Part shown: positions 30,964 to 40,678 of the stretch, in pieces
How positions within the stretch are numbered: the first letter of the stretch is position 1
Layout of the letters: each line of letters opens with the position of its first letter
Source: Phycisphaerae bacterium
Lineage (GTDB): Bacteria > Planctomycetota > Phycisphaerae > Phycisphaerales > SM1A02
NCBI GenBank assembly: GCA_016873335.1
Contig: VGXN01000004.1
Location: forward strand, 1-64,000
Direction: 5' to 3'
Length of the DNA: 64,000 nucleotides
Notes under the pieces: model-generated
The model's input: only the letters and a program-made list of their open reading frames with translations
Database searches by the model: none
Told to the model about the DNA's origin: nothing
Position numbers and translations under genes: made by a program

Positions 30964-31425
30964 ATGAGCACCGAGACCACGAGCCAGATTCTGCGAACCA
31001 TCGAGTCCGCGGCGCGAGAAGCGAGGGTGTTCGGTGCAATCACCCGCAGCGGCGGACGGTTGGTATGCGCAGCATCGGGTTCCGCGTCAGCAGCGGAGTA
31101 CGCGCTCGAAGTCGGAGTGGATGGGTGGCGACTCTCTCTCCGCACCGCTGATCGCTGGCTGAGCGAGTCCATCGAATCCTCGCTTGTCGAGTCGCGCGAC
31201 TCCATCGAAGACCTGTTTCGCGAGGCGCTGCTCGACCTCGGTTCCAAAGTTGATCCGCCCCGCGTCAAGCACTTCCGCGATGATGCGAAGCGATATGTCT
31301 TCGAGACAGTGCTTCCTGCCGATGGCAGCGATGCGGAGGTCGCGGCGCGGTTGCAACTGTTCCTGCTGGCGTTCGAGTCGATGTTCCGCCTGCTCGGCGA
31401 CATGGACAGCGAACCGGAGGGCTGA
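30964..31425 (+). CDS. hypothetical protein (153 aa)
   Basis: Complete ORF translationally coupled (TGATG) to the downstream glycosyltransferase; no recognisable motif. Confidence 0.65.
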   Translation: MSTETTSQILRTIESAAREARVFGAITRSGGRLVCAASGSASAAEYALEVGVDGWRLSLRTADRWLSESIESSLVESRDSIEDLFREALLDLGSKVDPPRVKHFRDDAKRYVFETVLPADGSDAEVAARLQLFLLAFESMFRLLGDMDSEPEG

Positions 31426-32981
31426 TGAGCGCGCCATCCGTCCTGATGTTGGGATGGGAGTTCCCGCCGTTCATCACGGGCGGGCTTGGCACGGCCTGCC
31501 ACGGGCTGACGCGCGCACTGAAGCAGGCAGGATGCGATGTGACCTTCGTGCTTCCGCGAGCGGTTGACCACACGCACGCTTCGCACGTGCGTTTGGTCTC
31601 GCCCGAAGGGCTCCCAACTGCGTACTCGAACTCCGCCGGCGGCTGGGCCCCCGCACCCGCTGCACGCATCATCGAGTCGACCGCAGATGCGGCGTCAAGC
31701 GCCGACTTCCATCCGAGCGATTCGCCCGCGTCCGCAGCGGTACGCCGTGAGGCACTGCTTCGGGGAACGCCCGAACGCATCGACATCCTCCGCCTTGGCA
31801 GCACGAATCAAGGCGCGTACGGTTCGGTCGGAAACCGCATGCACGTCTCGCTGAAGTCTGGTGCAACCTTGGACGGCGGCACAGGCGCACGCGACCCACA
31901 GACGATGATCGCGCGGCTGATCGCGGCTGGTGTCGAGCCTGCACTCGCGTGGGAGCAAGTGGTGATCGATCTGGCAATCCCGGAAGCTGTGTCGCTCCCG
32001 GCGCGTGCCGCGCAATCGCTCCGGGGCGGATACGAGGGCGATCTGGTCCTTGCCGCGGAGCGTTATGCGCAGTTCTGCGTGCAGTCGACGCGCGACCTGA
32101 ACTTCGACATCATTCACGCGCATGACTGGCTCACCTACCCGGCGGGGCTTGCGCTCGCCCGCCTCACGGGACGCCCGCTCGTGGTCCATGTGCATGCGAC
32201 CGAGTTCGATCGCTCCGGCACGCATGTCAATCAGCAGGTTTACAACATCGAACGGCGCGGCATGCATGGCGCCGTGCGAGTCATGGCGGTCAGCAATCTC
32301 ACCCGAAATCTGCTTGTGAACCGCTACGGACTCTCACCGAACAAGATCGATGTGGTCTACAACGGCGTCGATCTGGAGCCTGGGTCCTACGGCATCAAGC
32401 GCATCGAGCGCGGGGAGCGCATCGTGCTGTATTTCGGGCGCATCACCATGCAGAAGGGACCCGAGTACTTCGTGCGCGCCGCCAAACGCGTTCTTGAAGT
32501 GGAGAAGAACGTGCGATTCGTGGTGGCAGGATCCGGGGATCTCGCAAGCTCCATGATCGAGATGGCTGCGAGCCTCGGGATCGGTGGCAAGATGACCTTC
32601 ACAGGGTTCCTTCGTGGGCGGGACATTCCGCGTGTGTTCTCGATGGCGGATCTCTATGTGATGCCGAGCGTTTCGGAACCCTTCGGTATCGCACCACTCG
32701 AGGCGATGGGGCACCGTGTGCCCGTGATCATCTCCAAGAACTCGGGCGTTTCCGAGGTGCTCACCCACGCGCTCAAGGTGGACTTCTGGGATGTGGATGA
32801 CATGGCGAACAAGATTGTCGCCGTCCTGCGTCACCCTCCCCTTCGCGCCGAACTGCGCGACCGCGGACTCTTCGAGGTTCGAGGCATCACGTGGGACGGC
32901 GCAGCGAAGCGGTGCATCACTTCCTATCAGAGCGCGATGAACGCAGTGCGCCGCATCCCCGCCGGTCCCCGCCACGCCTGA
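31425..32981 (+). CDS. GT4/GT5-type glycosyltransferase (glycogen/starch synthase-like)
   Basis: MLGWEFPPFITGGLGTACHGLTRAL; IHAHDWLTYPAGLALAR; FFGRITMQKGPEYF-type motif; PSVSEPFGIAPLEAMGHRVPVI. Confidence 0.9.
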   Translation: MSAPSVLMLGWEFPPFITGGLGTACHGLTRALKQAGCDVTFVLPRAVDHTHASHVRLVSPEGLPTAYSNSAGGWAPAPAARIIESTADAASSADFHPSDSPASAAVRREALLRGTPERIDILRLGSTNQGAYGSVGNRMHVSLKSGATLDGGTGARDPQTMIARLIAAGVEPALAWEQVVIDLAIPEAVSLPARAAQSLRGGYEGDLVLAAERYAQFCVQSTRDLNFDIIHAHDWLTYPAGLALARLTGRPLVVHVHATEFDRSGTHVNQQVYNIERRGMHGAVRVMAVSNLTRNLLVNRYGLSPNKIDVVYNGVDLEPGSYGIKRIERGERIVLYFGRITMQKGPEYFVRAAKRVLEVEKNVRFVVAGSGDLASSMIEMAASLGIGGKMTFTGFLRGRDIPRVFSMADLYVMPSVSEPFGIAPLEAMGHRVPVIISKNSGVSEVLTHALKVDFWDVDDMANKIVAVLRHPPLRAELRDRGLFEVRGITWDGAAKRCITSYQSAMNAVRRIPAGPRHA

Positions 32982-33032
32982 TTCACTGCGCGTCGCAACT
33001 GCGCTGCACGGCGCTCCTATACTCGCAGCACG

Positions 33033-36000
33033 ATGGGTCTGTTCACTCGTGCGAAGCCTGCGCCAAAGACGGTGCCGACACCCCCAACGCACCCCGCAGC
33101 CACAAACCAGAACACCCACTCCACTGTGGAGAGTGGCATGCCCGTGCCGCTGCTGGGCGATGCGGCCCTGGAGCGCAGTGCCCAGGAACACGCGCTCCGC
33201 ATCCTCAAGAGTGCTCGAGGCAGCAGCGACGGCATGCTGTCGGCCGCGTTCTGGTCCGACAAGTTGATGGCGTGGTCGATGCGCGACCCCGACTTCAAGG
33301 TTCAGCTCTTTCACTTCGTGGATTGCTTCCCCGCCCTGCGCAACTCCGACTCGGTGTACGAGCATCTCGTCGACTTCATGTCGAAGCCGGGGCTTTCGCT
33401 CCCGCCAGGCATGGACTTTGGGCTGAAGGCAGGTGGACTGGCAAAGGGATTGGTTGCCCGAACGATGTCCTCGCAGATCGAGTCGATGGCCGGGAAGTTC
33501 ATCGCGGGAACCGATGCGAAGAGTGCGCTTCCGACGCTTCGGTCCCTTTGGGACCGCGGTCTTGCTTTCAGCGTCGATCTGCTCGGCGAAGCCTGCCTGA
33601 GCGATTCGGAAGCCGCCGCATACAGAGTCAAGTACGCGGATCTCCTCGAACACCTGCCAGCCGCGGTTGCTGCCTGGCCAGCGCACGCCTCACTTGAGCG
33701 TGACCATCTCGGTCCGATTCCACGGGCCAACGTGTCGATCAAGGTGTCTGCCCTGTTCGCGCGCACCGATCCCATCGATACCGAAGGATCGATCCGTGGC
33801 TTGGAACAGGCACTGCTGCCGCTGCTCGAGTCTGCTGCTCGACGCGGCGTGTTCGTCAACTTCGACATGGAGCAGCAGTCGCTGAAGGACCTGACGCTCG
33901 AACTGTTCATGCGCTGCTGCGAGCGCGTTCCCTTTGAAGCCGGCATCGCCATGCAGGCGTACCTCCGAAGCGGTGAGTCCGATGCCCAGCGGCTGATCGA
34001 TTGGACCCGGCGCACCAAGCGCGTCGTGACGGTTCGCCTCGTGAAGGGTGCATACTGGGATTCGCAGACCATCCTCTCCGAACAGCATGGATGGCCGAAT
34101 CCTTGCTGGAGCTTCAAGCGGGATACGGACGCTTGCTTTGAACGCATGGCGGCCCGCTTCATCGAAGCGACTCCCAAGGCCGTGGGCAGTGGCGGAACGC
34201 GTCTGGCACTCGGTTCGCACAATGCGCGCTCGATCGGTGCGGCGCTGGCGCTCTTGGAGCGACATGGGCTGCCGCGGGAGGCGATCGAACTGCAGATGCT
34301 GCACGGCATGGCGGATGCGCTCAAGGGCGCGTGCATCAAGGAAGGGCTTCGTGTGCGCGAGTACCTGCCTGTTGGCGAGATGATTCCTGGCATGGCGTAT
34401 CTCGTTCGCCGTCTTCTTGAGAACACCAGCAACGAGAGCTGGCTGCGCTCGGGGTTCGCGGACGCGGCGGACGACAGCCAACTGGTCGCGACGCCCCACC
34501 GCTCGGCGGGCGCCGGGTCTGGCGCGGATGATGGACTGCTGCGCATCCGCGGTTCCGCGGAGCGGCACGCGCTCAGTGGTGCACACCCGGATGTGGCGGA
34601 TGGCTTGCCATTCTTCACGGAGCCGATGCGCGACTTCTCCGACGCCGCCACTCGGACCGCATTCGCGTCAGGCGTGCAAACGGCACGCGTTCCAAGCGTT
34701 GCCAACGACACGACGGTCGAGCAGGCGCGTGCGGCGCTCACTCGTCTTCACGCTGCATTTCCAGCTTGGCGCGATACGCCGCTCGCTGAACGCACTGCGG
34801 TCCTCATCCGTGCGGCCGCCGCCATGCGCGCGCGGCGCGATGAACTCTCCGGCATCATCATCCGCGAGTCAGGCAAGACATGGCGCGAGGCGGACGGCGA
34901 TGTCTGCGAGGCGATCGACTTCTGCGAGTACTACGCGCGCGAGGCTGCGCACCTGTTCCACCCGCGCCGTCTCGGTCTTTTCACGGGCGAACTGAATCAA
35001 GAGTGGCATCAGCCTCGTGGTGTTGCAGTCGTCATCAGCCCATGGAACTTCCCGCTCGCGATCTGCTGCGGCATGACGGTCGCTGCGCTTGTCACTGGCA
35101 ACACCGTGGCGGTGAAGCCCGCCGAGCAGACCCCTGGCATCGCGCGCATCCTGTGCGAGATTCTGTGGAACGCAGGTGCACCGCGCGAGGCGCTGGCGTT
35201 CCTGCCGGGTGCTGGCGAGAGCGTGGGTGCGGAGCTGGTGCGTGATCCGCGCGTCGCGGTCATTGCGTTCACAGGCTCGAAGGCAGTCGGGCTCGACATC
35301 ATCGCAGCCGCGGGACAGACTCCGCAGCAGCAGGGCTTCGTCAAGAAGGTGATCTGCGAGATGGGCGGAAAGAACGCGATCATCGTCGACGAGAGTGCGG
35401 ACCTCGATGAAGCAGTGCTGGGCGTCCGCCAGTCTGCGTTTGGCTTCTCGGGGCAAAAGTGTTCCGCATGCAGCCGCGCCATTGTGGTCGGATCGGCACT
35501 CGAACCCTTCCTGCACCGACTTGTTGACTCGACAAAGACACTGGTGGTCGGTGATCCGCTGCTGCCCGGGACGGACATTGGGCCGGTCATCGACGATGAC
35601 GCGGCGCGTCGCATCCGTGCAGCGATTGAATCGGCGAGCCGCGAGGGGCGGATTGCGGTGCAGGTGCCCATCCCCGACGGACTCGAGGCGCGGGTTGGAA
35701 AGCCGTTCATCGGCCCGACCATCATCCAAGATGTCCGCGCGGACCACCGCATCGCACAGGATGAGATCTTCGGTCCCGTGCTCGCCGTCATCCACGCACG
35801 CGACTTCACCGAAGCGCTCGCCGTTGCCAACGGAAGCGACTACAAACTGACGGGTGGAGTCTTCAGCCGCAGACCATCCCATCTCGACCGCGCACGGAGC
35901 GAGTTCCGCGTCGGCAACCTGTACCTCAACCGCGGCATCACAGGCGCGCTCGTGGGACGACAACCCTTCGGCGGCTTTGGCATGAGCGGCGTCGGCAGCA

Positions 36001-36095
36001 AGGCAGGCGGATCGCAGTACCTGCTTCAGTTCGTCGAACCGCGGAGCGTCTGCGAGAACACGATGCGCCGCGGCTTCGCACCAGGTCTGACCTGA
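33033..36095 (+). CDS. putA: bifunctional proline dehydrogenase / L-glutamate gamma-semialdehyde dehydrogenase
   Basis: PRODH half (VRLVKGAYWDSQ, GSHNARS) and ALDH half (VVISPWNFPLAICCGM, FTGSKAVGLDI, CEMGGKNAIIVDESADLDEAV, SGQKCSACSRA). Confidence 0.95.
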   Translation: MGLFTRAKPAPKTVPTPPTHPAATNQNTHSTVESGMPVPLLGDAALERSAQEHALRILKSARGSSDGMLSAAFWSDKLMAWSMRDPDFKVQLFHFVDCFPALRNSDSVYEHLVDFMSKPGLSLPPGMDFGLKAGGLAKGLVARTMSSQIESMAGKFIAGTDAKSALPTLRSLWDRGLAFSVDLLGEACLSDSEAAAYRVKYADLLEHLPAAVAAWPAHASLERDHLGPIPRANVSIKVSALFARTDPIDTEGSIRGLEQALLPLLESAARRGVFVNFDMEQQSLKDLTLELFMRCCERVPFEAGIAMQAYLRSGESDAQRLIDWTRRTKRVVTVRLVKGAYWDSQTILSEQHGWPNPCWSFKRDTDACFERMAARFIEATPKAVGSGGTRLALGSHNARSIGAALALLERHGLPREAIELQMLHGMADALKGACIKEGLRVREYLPVGEMIPGMAYLVRRLLENTSNESWLRSGFADAADDSQLVATPHRSAGAGSGADDGLLRIRGSAERHALSGAHPDVADGLPFFTEPMRDFSDAATRTAFASGVQTARVPSVANDTTVEQARAALTRLHAAFPAWRDTPLAERTAVLIRAAAAMRARRDELSGIIIRESGKTWREADGDVCEAIDFCEYYAREAAHLFHPRRLGLFTGELNQEWHQPRGVAVVISPWNFPLAICCGMTVAALVTGNTVAVKPAEQTPGIARILCEILWNAGAPREALAFLPGAGESVGAELVRDPRVAVIAFTGSKAVGLDIIAAAGQTPQQQGFVKKVICEMGGKNAIIVDESADLDEAVLGVRQSAFGFSGQKCSACSRAIVVGSALEPFLHRLVDSTKTLVVGDPLLPGTDIGPVIDDDAARRIRAAIESASREGRIAVQVPIPDGLEARVGKPFIGPTIIQDVRADHRIAQDEIFGPVLAVIHARDFTEALAVANGSDYKLTGGVFSRRPSHLDRARSEFRVGNLYLNRGITGALVGRQPFGGFGMSGVGSKAGGSQYLLQFVEPRSVCENTMRRGFAPGLT

Positions 36096-36118
36096 ACATC
36101 GCCCATCGCGGTCGGGCA

Positions 36119-37702
36119 TCAGCCCATGCCGAGTGCGCGGTATTGCAGCGCCTCCGACACATCTTCCGCGTGCACCTCCGGATGCGCGTTGAGATCGGCA
36201 ATGGTCAGGGCGACGCGGCGAATCTTGTCGTAGGCACGCGCACTCAGCGCGAGTTCATCGAGTCCATGCGAAAGCAGATGCGTCGCCGCACCATCGAGCC
36301 GACAGACGCGGTCGAGCAGCTCGCCAGGGAGCCGCGCATTTGCCAGCGAACCCTGACGGACCCTCGCGCGCGCGCGAGCCTGCAGCACCTGCGCCAGCAG
36401 GGAAGCGCTGTCCGCGCCCGGTTTCGCCCGTGCCAGATCGCGCGCACCCACACGCCGCACCTCCACATGCAGATCGATGCGGTCGAGGACGGGCCCTGAC
36501 AGCCTTCCGAGGTATTCGCCCATCAACCGTGCTCCTCGGACACCGCCCAGGCGGTCTCCCTGCGCAGATGGGTTCATCGCCGCCACGAGCATTGCTGCCG
36601 CCGGCCATCGGATGCTCCCGCTCGCGCGCGCGATCGACACCTCGCCACCCTCGAGCGGCTCGCGCAGCGATTCGAGCACATCGCGGCGGAACTCTGGCAA
36701 CTCGTCGAGAAAGAGCACCCCATGATGCGCGAGCGTGATCTCGCCAGGTCGCCCCTGCGGTCCGCCGCCAATGATGGCTGTGGCGCTCGCGCCGTGGTGC
36801 GGAGCACGGACTGGTCGAGCCACATCCAATCTGCCTGAACGCAACCGCCCATCCATGCCGACTCCCGCGCACGAAGAGATTCGCAGCACCTCGAGCGCCT
36901 CCTCGGGAAGCAGCGGCGGCAAGATGCCGGCAAGCGCACGAGCCAGCATGGTCTTGCCGCAGCCCGCGGGACCGAGCATCAGCACATTGTGCCCACCCGC
37001 CGCAGCGATCAACATCGCACGCTTCGCCGTGGATTGCCCCTTGATCTCACGAAAGTCGACGGGCGCGAGACCAGTCGGAGGGGCGGCGTCCCCCGCCGCC
37101 TCCCCTCCAACATGGTCCTCGCTGTTGCATCCCTGCCCCTGTTGGATGAACAGCGAATCCCCGCACGGCGGGGACCGTTCCCCCCGGAAAAAGTCCACCG
37201 CTTCGGCCAGCGTTTCCACCGCCGCAACTCTGCTGTTTGGAACGAGCCGCGCCTCGCGCGCGTTCTCCGCGGGGAGCAGAGTGCCTCGGCCGACATCGCG
37301 TGCCATCAGGGCTGCACTCACCGCGCCGCGCACCGCACGCACCCGTCCATCGAGCGCCAGCTCGCCTGCCACAAGCCACTGCTCTGGATCAACCGCAACC
37401 CCACGCCGAGGGTCCGCGGCACCTGCGGCGCGCAACAGGCCAAGCGCAATGGGCAGGTCATACACCGCCCCCTCCTTGCGCGTACCCGCCGGCGCGAGAT
37501 TCACCACGGCATGGTGCCGCGGTACTTCAAATCCAGAACTCTCGATCGCTCGCCGCACACGCTCGACGGACTCTCGGATCGCCGCATCCGGTAGTCCCAC
37601 CACTGCAATCTGCGGCAGCCCGTGTGCGGAAAGATGGACTTCCACCTCGCACGGGCTTGCGTCGATGCCTCGCAGCATGAAGGAGTGGATCCTCGCCTGC
37701 AC
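36119..37702 (-). CDS. comM: YifB/ComM family Mg-chelatase-like AAA ATPase
   Basis: VEVHLSAHGLPQIAVVGLPDAAIRESVERVR; MLGPAGCGKTMLARALAGILPPL; LFLDELPEFRRDVLESLREPLE. GTG start. Confidence 0.94.
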   Translation of the reverse strand: MQARIHSFMLRGIDASPCEVEVHLSAHGLPQIAVVGLPDAAIRESVERVRRAIESSGFEVPRHHAVVNLAPAGTRKEGAVYDLPIALGLLRAAGAADPRRGVAVDPEQWLVAGELALDGRVRAVRGAVSAALMARDVGRGTLLPAENAREARLVPNSRVAAVETLAEAVDFFRGERSPPCGDSLFIQQGQGCNSEDHVGGEAAGDAAPPTGLAPVDFREIKGQSTAKRAMLIAAAGGHNVLMLGPAGCGKTMLARALAGILPPLLPEEALEVLRISSCAGVGMDGRLRSGRLDVARPVRAPHHGASATAIIGGGPQGRPGEITLAHHGVLFLDELPEFRRDVLESLREPLEGGEVSIARASGSIRWPAAAMLVAAMNPSAQGDRLGGVRGARLMGEYLGRLSGPVLDRIDLHVEVRRVGARDLARAKPGADSASLLAQVLQARARARVRQGSLANARLPGELLDRVCRLDGAATHLLSHGLDELALSARAYDKIRRVALTIADLNAHPEVHAEDVSEALQYRALGMG

Positions 37703-37773
37703 AGAGGCGCACCATAGGCAGCCGCGACCCCGCCGAAGAAAACACGACCGTTTTTCGTATCCTCGCCCCGCGC

Positions 37774-38574
37774 ATGGAAGTCACCGTTGCCACCGCACTC
37801 GCTGTCGGTCTCGCGGGCGGCACACTCGGCGGGCTTCTGGGGCTCGGTGGCGGCGTCATCATGATCCCGCTGCTCACCGTCACTTCGGGCAGCAATCCAT
37901 ACCTCTACCAATCCGCATCGCTGGTTGCCGCGGTCGCGGTCAGCATCGGCAGCATTCCCCGACACATCCGCTCAGGCATGGTCGACCGACCGTTCGTCTT
38001 GCGCTCGCTGCCTCTGTCGATTCCAACCGTTGCCGCGAGTGCGATCACCGCCGCTCTCCTGCCCGATCCACACCTGCTCGAAGTGATCTTCGCCGTCTTC
38101 CTTGCTGCGGTCGGCGTCAGCGAGATTGCGGGACTCTTCGTGCATGCAAGCGGCGCAGCAGAACCCACGCCCGTTCGGAATACTTGGCCACGCGCGTCAG
38201 CGGTCGGCGGCTGCATGGGAACGCTCTCAGGGCTGCTGGGCGTTGGCGGTGGCATCATTGCTCTGCCGATGATCCGCGCGCTCACCCGCTTCGACATGCG
38301 AACGACCATCGCAACAACCGCCGTCCTCGTGCTTCCCGCCGTCATCGTCGGCGGGCTCGCCCGCCTTGCCGCGGCGCAGCACACCACCAGCGCTGATGGA
38401 CAACCGATGACGGCCTGGGCGATTCTCTCTCTGGCGCTTCTGCTGTCGCCCGGTTGTCTCATCGGCGGCGCGCTCGGCGCCACCCTGACGCATCGCCTGC
38501 CCCGCGCGGTGGTCGAGAAGGCGTTCGGCATACTCTGCCTCGCCTTCGCCGCGCGCATGCTCGGATTGTTCTGA
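37774..38574 (+). CDS. TauE/SafE family sulfite exporter-like membrane protein
   Basis: GGTLGGLLGLGGGVIMIPLL and repeated GTLSGLLGVGGGIIALPMI motifs; multi-TM. Confidence 0.88.
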   Translation: MEVTVATALAVGLAGGTLGGLLGLGGGVIMIPLLTVTSGSNPYLYQSASLVAAVAVSIGSIPRHIRSGMVDRPFVLRSLPLSIPTVAASAITAALLPDPHLLEVIFAVFLAAVGVSEIAGLFVHASGAAEPTPVRNTWPRASAVGGCMGTLSGLLGVGGGIIALPMIRALTRFDMRTTIATTAVLVLPAVIVGGLARLAAAQHTTSADGQPMTAWAILSLALLLSPGCLIGGALGATLTHRLPRAVVEKAFGILCLAFAARMLGLF

Positions 38575-39320
38575 TGAGCAAGACTCCTTCTCCGGCTGAC
38601 ACCGCGCCGACACCAATCCGCTCTGCGCGCACACCGTGGCTTGTGGCGCTCGCCGCGGCGTGGATCATCACCCCCATCGTGCTCGGTCTCACTCTGCTGA
38701 CGCAGGTCGGCGCCGCATCCGCCTGGCTGAACGCCCATCCAGACATCGCTGTGGTGACGTGCATCGCCGTGCTCGCGTTCACGACGGGTTTGGGAGTGCT
38801 TCCCCCCTACGTGCAGACCATCATCGCCGGCTGGACATTCGGCGCCGTGATGGGAACCGGGACCGTTCTCATTGGGCTGCTTGGCGGCGCGACGATCGGG
38901 TTCTTCGTGGCACGCTCGCTCAGCGGCGACGCGCTCATGCGGCTGATTGTGGCGAATCCACGCGCAAAGGCGATCCACCACGCACTGATCGAGGCGAAAC
39001 AGCGCCGAACATTCCTGCTGATCCTTTTGCTGCGGCTTCCGCCCAACTCGCCCTTCGCACTCTTCAATCTCGCGATGGGTGCCGCGCGCGTGCGCTACGG
39101 ACCGATGATCGCTGCGACCGCCATCGGCGTGCTGCCGCGCACCGCGTTCCTCTGCTCCGCAGCAGCGGCCGCTGCCGCCACAGGAGCACAGGACATTCAG
39201 GATCTCGTGCGCCGCCAGAGTTGGCCGTGGCTGATCGTTGGTGTCGCCAGCTTCCTTGTGGCGCTGCTCATCATTCGCGTACTCGCCGTACGAGCTCTGC
39301 GCGCTGCAGGGCTCGCCTGA
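38574..39320 (+). CDS. TVP38/TMEM64 (VTT/DedA-like) family membrane protein
   Basis: GLGVLPPYVQTIIAGWTFGAVMGTGTVLIGLLGGATIGFFVARSL; LLRLPPNSPFALFNLAMG; overlaps preceding gene by ATGA. Confidence 0.8.
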   Translation: MSKTPSPADTAPTPIRSARTPWLVALAAAWIITPIVLGLTLLTQVGAASAWLNAHPDIAVVTCIAVLAFTTGLGVLPPYVQTIIAGWTFGAVMGTGTVLIGLLGGATIGFFVARSLSGDALMRLIVANPRAKAIHHALIEAKQRRTFLLILLLRLPPNSPFALFNLAMGAARVRYGPMIAATAIGVLPRTAFLCSAAAAAAATGAQDIQDLVRRQSWPWLIVGVASFLVALLIIRVLAVRALRAAGLA

Positions 39321-39345
39321 CTGAGGCACCGACTGCCACAGACGA

Positions 39346-39951
39346 TCACTTCGGCGGTTCGAGCGGCTGCTGTGTCGGCGACACGGGCGCTTCACTGGGC
39401 TGCACGCGCTGCTGCGGACTCGGCTCGTGCGCAATCGGCGCCTCCAGTCCGCCTTCTGCTTGAGTGCTTGCCGCAGGAGGCGTGAGTCCCTCATGCATCG
39501 ATGGATGCTGTGCGAGACGCACATCGATCTGGCGGAAGAACTGGTCGCTCTGCGAGAAGAACGAGCCGCCGCGCAACCGACCGCGCGGCTGCATGATCAC
39601 GCGCGGGATGCGATCACTCATGTCGACATCCACAGTGAACGACCAGATTTCAGTTTGCCGACGCACCGCTTGCCCGTTCATCACATCACGCTTGAGTTCT
39701 CGGTGAATCTCGATGCGGTGCGCAGCCTCATCCACAAACACACCATTCTCCGTCACGAACCAATCGGTCATCTCGGGCTGACGCGCCGCCATCACAGTCG
39801 CCGACCAGAGTTGCTGCTCGCTGACACCCGGATAGGCGCGCGAAACGCTGCCTAGACGGCAGCCACCAAGCAGCGGCAGCACGGCGAGCAGTACGCACAC
39901 GAAGACGCGTGGGGTGCACGGCGCGATCGCATCAATCAGGAAACGAGGCAT
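39346..39951 (-). CDS. putative lipoprotein, hypothetical
   Basis: N-terminal signal with lipobox-like LPLLGGC; P/Q-rich C-terminus; start overlaps yebC stop. Confidence 0.7.
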   Translation of the reverse strand: MPRFLIDAIAPCTPRVFVCVLLAVLPLLGGCRLGSVSRAYPGVSEQQLWSATVMAARQPEMTDWFVTENGVFVDEAAHRIEIHRELKRDVMNGQAVRRQTEIWSFTVDVDMSDRIPRVIMQPRGRLRGGSFFSQSDQFFRQIDVRLAQHPSMHEGLTPPAASTQAEGGLEAPIAHEPSPQQRVQPSEAPVSPTQQPLEPPK

Positions 39952-40657
39952 TCGCATAGACCTTCTGCACATCATCAAGTTCCTCCAGTCCGTCCATGAG
40001 CGCTCGGATGCGCTCCGCAACGGTGGCATCCACCGCCACCTCGATCTGCGGCAACCAAAGTACCTGAGCCTGCTCGGGAGTGATGCCAGCCCCCTCGAAC
40101 GCATCACGCACCGCCGCGAGGGAGGCTGCGGGGCAGGTCAGTTGCCACGCGTCGTCGTGCCCAACCACGTCATCCGCTCCCGCATCGAGCCCGATCTCCA
40201 TCACACGCTCCTCAGAAAGCGCCTCGCGCGGAAGGATCACGACACCGCACTGCCGGAAGGAGTGGGAGACGGAACCGTTCACACCAAGATTGCCTCCGTG
40301 CTTGTCGAACAGCGTACGCACCTCGGGGGCCGTGCGATTGATGTTGGATGTCAGGCATTCGACCACCAGCGCAACACCACCGGGGCCATACCCCTCGTAA
40401 CGGATCGCCTGATACTCCTCGCCTTCGAGCGCGCCGCTCCCCTTCTTGATCGCCTTCTCGATCGTGTCGCGGGGCATGTTGACGCTGCGCGCCTCATCCA
40501 CCGCTATGCGCAGCGATGCATTGAAGCGCGGGTCCGCGCCGCCCAGACGTGCCGCGACAATGATGGCGCGCGACGCTTTCGACCAAAGCTTGCCGCGCTT
40601 GGCATCCACCGCCGCCTTGCGGTGCTTGATGTTCTTCCACGCGCTGTGACCTGCCAT
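39932..40657 (-). CDS. yebC: YebC/PmpR family transcriptional regulator / translation factor
   Basis: MAGHSAWKNIKHRKAAVDAKRGKLWSKASRAI; ALVVECLTSNINRTAPEVRTLFDKHGGNLG. Confidence 0.96.
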   Translation of the reverse strand: MAGHSAWKNIKHRKAAVDAKRGKLWSKASRAIIVAARLGGADPRFNASLRIAVDEARSVNMPRDTIEKAIKKGSGALEGEEYQAIRYEGYGPGGVALVVECLTSNINRTAPEVRTLFDKHGGNLGVNGSVSHSFRQCGVVILPREALSEERVMEIGLDAGADDVVGHDDAWQLTCPAASLAAVRDAFEGAGITPEQAQVLWLPQIEVAVDATVAERIRALMDGLEELDDVQKVYANASFPD

Positions 40658-40678
40658 GGAAACGGCTCTCCAGTCCGA

